Of a stretch of DNA of 64,000 bases, positions 1-6,896 are shown one piece after another. A program made the translations under genes and the position numbers. The first letter of the stretch is position 1. The number at the start of each line of letters is the position of its first letter. Source of the stretch: Mycolicibacter terrae (GTDB lineage Bacteria > Actinomycetota > Actinomycetes > Mycobacteriales > Mycobacteriaceae); assembly GCF_010727125.1 (NCBI RefSeq), contig NZ_AP022564.1:1550001-1614000 (forward strand), written 5' to 3'. Under the pieces are notes generated by a model. That model saw nothing but the letters and a program-made list of their open reading frames with translations. It was not told the origin of the DNA and did not search any database.

Positions 1-1092
1 GCCACGCTGCGGCGCATCCCGTGGTTGCCCGGCACCGCCCACGTGCTGGCCGACGCCTACTGGCCGGGCGGTGACCCGGTGGTGGTGGCGCCTCGCCAGA
101 TCCTGGCCGCTCAGGTCGCGCGGCTGGCTGAGCGCGGGCTGGTCGCTTACGCCGCAACAGAACTGGAGTTCCTGGTCTTCGACGACAGCTATCGGCAGGC
201 GTGGGCCGGCGGTTACCGCGGCCTGACGCCCGGCACGGACTACAACGCCGACTACGGGCTGGTCGCCGGTACCCGGCTGGAACCGCTGCTGCGCGACATT
301 CGCTTGGGGATGGCCGGCGCGGGAATGCGCTGCGAGGGCGTCAAGGGGGAGTGCCACACCGGTCAACAGGAGATCACCTTCCGCTATGAGGAGGCGCTGG
401 TCGCCTGTGACAACCACAGCGTCTACAAGAGCGGCGCCAAGGAGATCGCCGACCAACACGGCAAGAGCCTGACGTTCATGGCGAAGTTCGACGAACGCGA
501 AGGCAACAGCTGCCATGTGCACCTGTCGCTGCGCAGCAGCGAAGGCGCCGCGGTGTTCGCCGATCCGGCCGCACCGCACGGCATGTCGGAGTTGTTCCGC
601 AGTTTCCTGGCCGGCGTATTGGCCACCTTGTCAGAGCTGACGCTGTGCTACGCGCCGAACATCAACTCCTACAAGCGATTCGTCGGCGGCAGTTTCGCTC
701 CCACGGTGATCGGCTGGGGCCTGGACAATCGCACCTGCGCTCTGCGGGTCCTCGGCCGCGGCGACTCGCTGCGGGTGGAGTGCCGGGTGCCCGGCGGCGA
801 CGTCAACCCCTACCTGGCGGTGGCGGCCCTGATCGCGGCCGGCCTGCACGGTATCGACAACGATCTCGAATTGCCTGACCCGGTCGACGGTGACGCCTAC
901 CGCACCGGGTTGCCGCACCTCCCGTCCACGCTTGCCGAGGCGGCCGAGGCTTTCGCCGAGTCTGCGGTGGCGCGCAAGGCTTTCGGCGACGATGTCGTCG
1001 CGCATTACCTGCACGGCGCGCGGGTGGAGTGCGACGCGTTCAACACCGCGGTGACCGACTGGGAAAGGGTTCGGGGCTTTGAACGGTTCTGA
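1..1092 (+). CDS. Glutamine synthetase-like gamma-glutamyl ligase (GlnA4/PuuA type), 5' truncated by window edge
   Basis: The frame is open from base 1 to the TGA at 1090-1092, so 363 residues of the C-terminal part are visible and the start lies upstream. Glutamine synthetase catalytic-domain motifs occur in order: TELEFLVF, GQQEITFRY, CHVHLSL (ATP/metal region), NSYKRFVGGSFAPT and ECRVPGGDVNPYLAVAA. It overlaps the next gene by 14 bp. The neighbours (PuuD-like hydrolase, aldehyde dehydrogenase, SDR) match a gamma-glutamylation amine pathway, so the product is more likely a gamma-glutamyl-amine or polyamine ligase (M. tuberculosis GlnA4, Rv2860c type) than the main ammonia-assimilating GlnA1. 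Substrate is inference. Confidence 0.9.
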   Translation, partial: ATLRRIPWLPGTAHVLADAYWPGGDPVVVAPRQILAAQVARLAERGLVAYAATELEFLVFDDSYRQAWAGGYRGLTPGTDYNADYGLVAGTRLEPLLRDIRLGMAGAGMRCEGVKGECHTGQQEITFRYEEALVACDNHSVYKSGAKEIADQHGKSLTFMAKFDEREGNSCHVHLSLRSSEGAAVFADPAAPHGMSELFRSFLAGVLATLSELTLCYAPNINSYKRFVGGSFAPTVIGWGLDNRTCALRVLGRGDSLRVECRVPGGDVNPYLAVAALIAAGLHGIDNDLELPDPVDGDAYRTGLPHLPSTLAEAAEAFAESAVARKAFGDDVVAHYLHGARVECDAFNTAVTDWERVRGFERF

Positions 1093-1837
1093 ACCCGCCG
1101 GTTCAGCGAGCCGTCCGGTGGTCGGCCTGACCACCTACCTCGACCGGGCGCGGTTCGGGGTCTGGGATGTGCGCGCGGGGCTGCTGCCCGCCGACTACCT
1201 CGAGGGCGTCACCGCCGCCGGCGGGATCGCGGTGCTGCTGCCGCCGCAGCCGGTGACCGGCGAGATCGCCGCGCGCGTGCTCGACGGCGTTTCCGGTCTG
1301 GTGATCACCGGCGGCAGAGACCTCGACCCCTCCGGCTACGGCCAGGCCGCGCACACCGAGACCGATCGGCCGGACCCGACGCGGGACGCCTGGGAGTCCG
1401 CACTGCTGGCCGAGGCGCTGCGGCGCAAGTTGCCGGTGCTGGGCATCTGCCGCGGCGCCCAGGTGCTCAATGTCGCGCTCGGCGGGACGCTGCACCAGCA
1501 CCTGCCCGACGTGCTCGGCAACGCCGGTCACCGGGCCGGCAACGGCGTATACACCCCGATGCCGGTGCGCACCATTGCCGGTACCCGGCTGGCCGAGCTG
1601 GTCGGCGAGACCTGCCAGGTGCAGTGCTACCACCACCAGGCGATCGCCGAGCTGGGTGACAAGCTGGTGGTCAGCGCCCTCGATGACGACGGTGTCATCG
1701 AGGCGATCGAGCTTCCCGGGGAGGATTTCGTGGTCGCGGTCCAGTGGCATCCGGAGGCCTCGTTGGACGACCTGCGCTTGTTCACCGCGATCGTGGACGC
1801 GGCGCAGAACTATGCGGCGGCGCGGGCGGGCCGATGA
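1079..1837 (+). CDS. Class I glutamine amidotransferase-like gamma-glutamyl-amine hydrolase (PuuD type, Rv2859c-like)
   Basis: This 252-residue protein has the class I GATase triad: nucleophile Cys in GICRGAQVLNV, and His and Glu in AVQWHPEA. The N-terminal VGLTTYLDRARFGVWD block is typical of peptidase C26 / gamma-glutamyl-GABA hydrolases. The TTG start at 1079 overlaps the upstream ligase by 14 bp, and the TGA stop shares an ATGA with the aldehyde dehydrogenase start at 1834, so translation is probably coupled. By family it would release free glutamate from a gamma-glutamylated amine or acid. The actual substrate cannot be read from sequence. Confidence 0.88.
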   Translation: MNGSEPAGSASRPVVGLTTYLDRARFGVWDVRAGLLPADYLEGVTAAGGIAVLLPPQPVTGEIAARVLDGVSGLVITGGRDLDPSGYGQAAHTETDRPDPTRDAWESALLAEALRRKLPVLGICRGAQVLNVALGGTLHQHLPDVLGNAGHRAGNGVYTPMPVRTIAGTRLAELVGETCQVQCYHHQAIAELGDKLVVSALDDDGVIEAIELPGEDFVVAVQWHPEASLDDLRLFTAIVDAAQNYAAARAGR

Positions 1838-3198
1838 CCCACGAGCTGGTCAACCCGGCCACCGGGGCGGTGTTCGCCGCCGTCGAACATGTCGATGCCG
1901 CCGCCGTCGACGACGCGGTAGGCCGGGCGCAGGCAGCGCAGAAGCGATGGGCGCGGTTGGCGCCGGCCGAGCGAGCGGCGGCGCTGCGGGCGTTCGCCGC
2001 GGTCGTCGACGCCCACGTCGACGAACTGGCCGCGCTGGAGGTGACCAACTCTGGACATCCGGTGTCGGCCGCCGAATGGGAGGCCGGGCATGTCCGCGAC
2101 GTGCTGCAGTTCTACGCGGCCAGCCCGGAACGTCTGGCGGGTCAACAGATACCGGTGGCCGGCGGGCTGGATGTGACCTTCCACGAGCCGCTCGGCGTCG
2201 TCGGGATCATCACCCCGTGGAACTTCCCGATGCCGATCGCCGCGTGGGGCTTCGCGCCGGCGCTGGCCGCCGGGAACGCGGTGTTGATCAAGCCCGCCGA
2301 GTGGACGCCGCTGACCACCATCCGGCTGGGCGAGTTGGCCGTCGAATCAGGTTTGGAGCCAGGCCTTCTGCAGGTGCTGCCCGGCCCTGGTGCGGTGGTG
2401 GGGGAGCGGATGGTCACCCATCCGGAGGTGGCCAAGATTGTGTTCACCGGTTCCACCGTCACGGGCACCCGGGTGCTGACCGCCGCGGCGGCCGGCGTCA
2501 AGCGGGTCACGCTGGAGCTCGGGGGCAAGAGCGCCAACATCGTGTTTGACGACTGTGATCTGGAGCGTGCGGCGGCGACGGCGCCCTACGGCGTGTTCGA
2601 CAATGCCGGGCAGGACTGCTGCGCCCGCAGCCGGATTCTGGTGCAGCGCAGCGTCTACGACCGGTTTATGGAGTTGCTCGAGCCCGCGGTGTCCGGTGTC
2701 GTGGTAGGTGACCCGGCCTCTCGCGACACCGAGATGGGCCCGCTGGTGTCGCAGCCACACTGGGACAAGGTGGCCTCGTACGTGCCCGATGACGCGCCGG
2801 TCGCCTTCCGCGGCCGGGCACCGGAGGGCCCCGGATTCTGGTTCCCGCCGACAGTGTTGACCCCGGCGGTCACCGACCGCTGCGTCACCGAGGAGATCTT
2901 CGGCCCGGTGGTGACGGTGTTGCCGTTCGAGGATGAAGCCGACGCCGTGGCGCTGGCCAATGACACGGTCTACGGGCTGTCGGGTTCGATCTGGACCGAT
3001 GACCTGTCGAGGGCGCTTCGGGTGTCGCGGGCGGTGGAAGCCGGGAATCTGTCGGTGAATTCGCATTCCTCGGTGCGCTTCAACACCCCGTTCGGGGGCT
3101 TCAAACAATCCGGTCTGGGCCGCGAGTTGGGGCCGGATGCCCCGCTGGCCTTCACCGACACCAAGAACGTATTCATCGCAGTGAAGGAGATGGAGTGA
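1834..3198 (+). CDS. aldC: NAD(P)-dependent aldehyde dehydrogenase (AldC-like)
   Basis: This 454-residue protein of the ALDH superfamily carries the oxyanion motif ITPWNFPMPIAAW, the cofactor region FTGSTVTGTRV, the general-base Glu in LELGGKSANIVF, and the catalytic Cys in GQDCCARSR, where two adjacent Cys occur. The ATG at 1834 lies in an ATGA overlap with the hydrolase stop, and the 3' end shares GTGA with the SDR start. By position it would oxidise a gamma-glutamyl-aminoaldehyde or another amine-derived aldehyde to the acid. It corresponds to Rv2858c in gene order. Confidence 0.9.
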   Translation: MTHELVNPATGAVFAAVEHVDAAAVDDAVGRAQAAQKRWARLAPAERAAALRAFAAVVDAHVDELAALEVTNSGHPVSAAEWEAGHVRDVLQFYAASPERLAGQQIPVAGGLDVTFHEPLGVVGIITPWNFPMPIAAWGFAPALAAGNAVLIKPAEWTPLTTIRLGELAVESGLEPGLLQVLPGPGAVVGERMVTHPEVAKIVFTGSTVTGTRVLTAAAAGVKRVTLELGGKSANIVFDDCDLERAAATAPYGVFDNAGQDCCARSRILVQRSVYDRFMELLEPAVSGVVVGDPASRDTEMGPLVSQPHWDKVASYVPDDAPVAFRGRAPEGPGFWFPPTVLTPAVTDRCVTEEIFGPVVTVLPFEDEADAVALANDTVYGLSGSIWTDDLSRALRVSRAVEAGNLSVNSHSSVRFNTPFGGFKQSGLGRELGPDAPLAFTDTKNVFIAVKEME

Positions 3199-3971
3199 CC
3201 GATCTGACCCAGCGCCTGGCCGGGCGGGTTGCCGTGGTGACCGGAGCCGGCGGCGGCATCGGACTGGCGGCCGCCCGGCGGATGCGCTCCGAGGGCGCCC
3301 GCGTCGTGGTCGGAGACCTCGACCAGTCTGCCGGTGCCGCGGTGGCCGACGAGTTGGACGGTCTGTTCGTGCCGGTCGACGTCTCCGACCAGGAGCAGGT
3401 CGACGCGCTGTTCGACACCGCCGCAGCGACGTTCGGGGCGGTCGACATCGCCTTCAACAACGCCGGCATCTCACCTCCCGACGACGACCTGATCGAGAAC
3501 ACCGAGTTGCCGGCCTGGCAACGGGTTCAGGATGTCAACCTGAAATCGGTGTACCTGTGTTGCCGGGCGGCACTGCGGCACATGACGCCGGCCGGGCGCG
3601 GCTCGATCATCAACACCGCGTCGTTCGTGGCGGTGATGGGGTCGGCGACATCGCAGATCTCCTACACCGCCTCCAAGGGCGGCGTGCTGGCCATGTCGCG
3701 GGAGCTCGGGGTGCAGTACGCCCGGCAGGGGATCCGGGTCAACGCGCTGTGCCCCGGGCCGGTCAACACCCCACTGCTGCAAGAGCTGTTCGCCGCCGAC
3801 CCGGAGCGCGCGGCGCGCCGGCTGGTGCACGTGCCGCTGGGCCGGTTCGCCGAACCGGAGGAGATCGCGGCCGCGGTCGCGTTCCTGGCCAGCGACGACG
3901 CCTCGTTCATCACCGGCTCGACGTTCCTGGTGGACGGCGGGATCAGCTCCGCGTACGTGACGCCGCTGTAG
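3195..3971 (+). CDS. SDR-family oxidoreductase (Rv2857c-like)
   Basis: This 258-residue classical short-chain dehydrogenase shows the Rossmann motif TGAGGGIG near the N-terminus, NNAG in FNNAGISPP, catalytic Ser and YxxxK in SYTASKGG, and the PGPVNT loop. The C-terminal FITGSTFLVDGGIS is typical of the family. The GTG start at 3195 overlaps the aldehyde dehydrogenase stop, making it the last gene of the amine-catabolism operon. Its 3' end converges with the DUF222 gene fragment 18 bp away. Substrate unknown. Confidence 0.9.
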   Translation: MTDLTQRLAGRVAVVTGAGGGIGLAAARRMRSEGARVVVGDLDQSAGAAVADELDGLFVPVDVSDQEQVDALFDTAAATFGAVDIAFNNAGISPPDDDLIENTELPAWQRVQDVNLKSVYLCCRAALRHMTPAGRGSIINTASFVAVMGSATSQISYTASKGGVLAMSRELGVQYARQGIRVNALCPGPVNTPLLQELFAADPERAARRLVHVPLGRFAEPEEIAAAVAFLASDDASFITGSTFLVDGGISSAYVTPL

Positions 3972-3982
3972 GTATTCGGTTA

Positions 3983-3998
3983 GGGCCGGCTACGGCCC
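3983..3998. terminator. Weak hairpin between convergent SDR and DUF222 genes
   Basis: GGGCCG and CGGCCC form a 6-bp stem around a 4-nt loop, in the 18-bp gap and across the end of the DUF222 fragment. There is no T-run, so termination is only plausible. Confidence 0.3.
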
Positions 3999-5343
3999 GT
4001 CGCCGTCGTCGTCTCCGGAATCCTTGTCCTGCAAGAGTTTTTCGGGGTGGTGGTAGTGGTTGGTGCGGGGTTGACCGTGGTCGAGGTGGGGTGGGGGCAG
4101 GGTTTCGGTGGTGCCGTTGTGGGTTTTGCGGGTTTTCCAGCCGTGTGAGGTGATGAGTTGGTGGTGGGGGCCGCAGCGCAGGCTCAGCCCGTGGATGTCG
4201 GTGCGCCCGGTTTTGGCGTAGTCGGTGTCGTGGTGGACTTCGCAGTAGTAGCCGCCGATGGGGCAGCCCGGGTGGCTACAACCCCGTTCTTTGGCATACA
4301 GCACGATGCGCTGCCCGGGTGAGGCCAGGCGTTTGGTGTGGAACAACGCGAGTTCTGTGGCGCCGTCATAGATGCGTAGGTAGTGATGAGCGTGGGAGGC
4401 CATCGCGATGACGTCGCGTATCGGCAGCCACGTGCCGCCGCCGGTGTGGGCTTTACCGGTACCGGCTTCTAGCTCGGTCAGGGTGGTCGAGACGATGATG
4501 GTGGCCGGTAGCCCGTGGTGTTGGCCGAGGTCTCCGGAGGAGAGCAGGGCACGTGCCATGGCGGTCAGGGCGTCGTGGTTGCGTTGTGGTGCGCTGCGGG
4601 CATCGGCGTCGATCTGGGCCTGGGTCGGCGTGGCGGCTACGCAGGGGGTGGGGTCGTCGGGGTTGCACATGCCCGGGGCGGCCCAGCGGGCCAGCACGGC
4701 ATCGAGGGTGGCGCGCGCGTGCGGGTCGAGGTAGCCGCTGATCGGGCTCATGCCGTCGCGGTCTTGGGGACCCAACACCAGGCTGCGGCGTTTGGCGCGT
4801 TCCTCGTCGGTGTAGTTGCCGTCGGGGTGTAGGTGATCGGCCATGCGGTGGGCCAGGGTGGCCAGTTGGTCGGGCCGGTAGCCGGCGGCCAGCTCGGTCA
4901 GTTCTGCTTCGGCACGCGCCAGGGTGGTGGTGTCGATGTCGTCGGGCAGGTAGGTGAAAAACGAGCGGATCACCGCGATATGCGCGGCCCCGATTTCCCC
5001 GTTCCGTTGGGCGGTGGCCACCACCGGGTGCACCGGGTCCAGGGGTTGGCCGGTCAGGGTGCGTCGCGGCCCGAGTTCGGCGGCTTCGGTGATGCGCCGC
5101 CCAGCCTCCCCGCGAGTCAGATGCAGTTCGTCGGCGAGCACCCAGCGTGCCTTGCCGCCCAGCTCGTCGGGATCGGCCGCGGCCAACCGGTTGACCATGG
5201 GGTGCTCCAGGGCGGGCAGCCGGCGCCGCAGCACCTCGCAACGCCGCAACAACGCCACGCACTCCCGCGGTGTCAACACCTCGAAGTCCAGTTCCAGCGC
5301 TCGGTCCAGCCCGGCGGTCAGCGCGTCGAAGACGTCGACGATC
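3990..5343 (-). pseudogene. DUF222/HNH endonuclease (13E12 family), main fragment; 5' end cut off by an IS481-family insertion
   Basis: The minus-strand frame encodes a DUF222 region followed by an HNH nuclease motif (Cys pair in GCSHPGCPI, then CEVHHD and CGPHHQL). The frame stays open to 5343, where the IS begins. The missing first codons lie beyond the IS at 6776-6812. Joining 6812-6776 to 5329-3990 gives an uninterrupted 459-codon gene beginning [16 protein letters not shown]. The remaining fragment could be translated only from internal starts such as the GTG at 5279, which would lose about 30 residues. The SOS-type promoter is now 1.4 kb away. Confidence 0.9.
5330..5343. repeat. 14-bp target-site duplication, left copy
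   Basis: AGACGTCGACGATC immediately flanks the TGT end of the IS481-family element and is identical to 6776-6789. The length fits the usual IS481-family range. Confidence 0.93.
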
Positions 5344-5356
5344 TGTCATCCCTCAA

Positions 5357-5393
5357 GACATCGGTGACAGTTCTGTATCAGGACATCGGTGAC
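5357..5393 (+). repeat. IS481-family left terminal inverted repeat core
   Basis: This 37-bp stretch is the exact inverse complement of 6726-6762 and contains two GACATCGGTGAC units separated by about 12 bp. Confidence 0.93.
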
Positions 5394-5437
5394 ACGATCG
5401 GGGTGTTTGGTGGTGACACTTCTGGCTTGTTTGAGCG

Positions 5438-6696
5438 GTGGCTGCCGTTAATGAACCCGTTGATCCTCGTGTCCGTCTCGCGATCGTGCAGTGGCCTGAT
5501 GACGCGCCACGTGGAGCGGTGACGACGTTCTGTGTCGAGCATCAGATCTCCCGCAAGACGTTCTATGCGATCCGGGCCAGGACCCGCACCGACGGCGCGA
5601 CCGCGGCCCTGGAGCCGCGCAGTCGACGCCCGAGGAACAGTCCGACCCAACTCAGCGACGAGACCAAGCAGCAAGCCTTGGGCGTTCGCGCTGCGCTGGA
5701 GTCGTGCGGCTTGGACCACGGGCCGATCAGCGTTTTCGACAAGATGCACGCCATCGGGCTCGAATCGGTGCCCTCGGTCGCCTCGCTGGCCCGGATCTTC
5801 CGCCAGGCCGGCGTGTCCAAAGCTGAGCCGAGGAAAAAGCCCCGCTCGGCCTGGCGGCGGTTCGTCTATCCGGCGCCGAATGCGTGCTGGCAACTCGACG
5901 CCACCGGGTACGTGCTCACCCGTGGGCGTCAATGTGTGATCTTCCAACTCATCGATGACCACTCCGCTACGCGGTCGCCTCCCACGCCGCCTGGGGTGAG
6001 ACCTCCGAGGCAGCGATCGCGGTCTTTAACAAGGCCGTTGCCGCCCACGGTGTTCCCCAACGCCTGTTGTCGGACAATGGGATTGCGCTGAACCCGGCGC
6101 GGCGTGGATACCAGGGCCGGCTCGTCAAACACCTCTCCCGACTGGGCGTGGAGGCGATCACCGGCAAGCCATACAAGCCGACCACCCAGGGCAAAAATGA
6201 ACGCTTCCATCAGACCTTGTTCCGCTACCTGGACAAACAACCGCTGGCGAGCACGCTGGCTGAGCTGCAGGCCCAGATCGACGCCTTCGACGACATCTAC
6301 AACAACGAACGTCCTCATCAAGGGCTGCCTGGCCGCGTCACACCGCGCACCGCATGGGAGGCCACCCCGAAAGCCCAGGCCCCTCACCCCAAGACCGACC
6401 CGCCCTTGTTCGTCCGCGCTGCATCCAAGCGCTTCCAGCCGCAGCCACCACCACAAGACCTGCCCGCCGGCACTTACGTCACGACCCTGACCAGCGGTGG
6501 CGCATTCACCGTTGCCGGAGTCCGCTACCAAGTCGACGGCCGGCGCGGATTCGAACAGGTGTTGATCCTCATCGCTGGCGACACGATCACCGTGACTGAC
6601 CTCGACGGCGAAGTCCTCATCGAGCACACCCGACCCGCACCGGGAGTCCGATACGTCGGCAACGGAAGATCCCGAGGCCCCCGTCAAGACCGATGA
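5438..6696 (+). pseudogene. IS481-family DDE transposase, disrupted by a one-base frameshift
   Basis: A GTG at 5438 opens a helix-turn-helix region (QISRKTFYAIRAR) followed by an integrase core. The first acidic residue is in CWQLDATGYVL and the second in LLSDNGIALN. The third is in GKNERFHQ, followed by YNNERPHQGL. Reading continues to IDDHS and then leaves frame near 5964, where the expected TCC-CGC-TAC appears as TCC-GC-TAC. The second frame then runs YAVASHAAWGE to the TGA at 6696. Adding one base gives about 420 residues, a normal family length. The element is therefore probably non-autonomous, unless the lost base is a sequencing error. Confidence 0.9.
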
Positions 6697-6725
6697 AACG
6701 TCACCGATGTCCTGACACACCAACC

Positions 6726-6762
6726 GTCACCGATGTCCTGATACAGAACTGTCACCGATGTC
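6726..6762 (-). repeat. IS481-family right terminal inverted repeat core
   Basis: Exact 37-bp inverse complement of 5357-5393. A third GTCACCGATGTC unit lies just inside at 6700-6711. Confidence 0.93.
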
Positions 6763-6775
6763 CCGAGACATCACA

Positions 6776-6789
6776 AGACGTCGACGATC
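6776..6789. repeat. 14-bp target-site duplication, right copy
   Basis: Identical to 5330-5343. It also forms codons 8-12 of the interrupted DUF222 gene. Confidence 0.93.
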
Positions 6790-6812
6790 TCGTCCCGATT
6801 GTTCGAACACAT
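6776..6812 (-). pseudogene. Severed first codons of the IS-interrupted DUF222/HNH gene
   Basis: Read on the minus strand from the ATG at 6812, this gives MCSNNRDEIVDV, in frame with [18 protein letters not shown] on the far side of the IS once one target duplication is removed. It is the natural start of the gene and now runs into the IS end. Confidence 0.88.
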
Positions 6813-6818
6813 GTGCTA
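6803..6818 (-). promoter_or_regulatory. Degenerate LexA (SOS) box overlapping the start codon of the severed DUF222 gene
   Basis: On the minus strand the site reads TAGCAC-ATGT-GTTCGA. The mycobacterial SOS consensus is TCGAAC-N4-GTTCGA, so one half-site is perfect and the other matches 4 of 6. The gene's ATG lies inside it. A TATCAT hexamer sits a few bases upstream of the ATG and could be the -10 of a leaderless transcript. Box identity is inferred by comparison with the perfect box at 57208-57223. Confidence 0.6.
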
Positions 6819-6896
6819 ATGATAGCGGCGCACCCCGACAAGAATCCGAATCCATCCACAAGCAAAACCACAGTGACACAAGTGAATACAGGGGCG

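Larger units (their letters stand above)
5344..6775 (+). mobile_element. IS481-family insertion sequence, 1432 bp, with 14-bp target duplication
   Basis: The element starts TGT at 5344 and ends ACA at 6775, as is common in IS481. The termini are imperfect inverted repeats of about 50 bp, within which 5357-5393 and 6726-6762 are perfect 37-bp inverse complements. Each end holds iterated GACATCGGTGAC units (two at the left, three at the right, spaced about 24-26 bp) that probably bind transposase. It carries one transposase gene, on the strand opposite to the gene it interrupts. Confidence 0.95.

Noticed and set aside
5357..5393. The GACATCGGTGAC repeats as a CRISPR-like array
   Set aside because: There are only two or three units with short unequal spacing at each IS end, and they are part of inverted terminal repeats.
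5438..6696. Programmed ribosomal frameshift in the IS481-family transposase
   Set aside because: IS481 transposases normally use one frame, and the break needs one added base inside a conserved core motif with no slippery heptamer or stimulator. A deletion is simpler.
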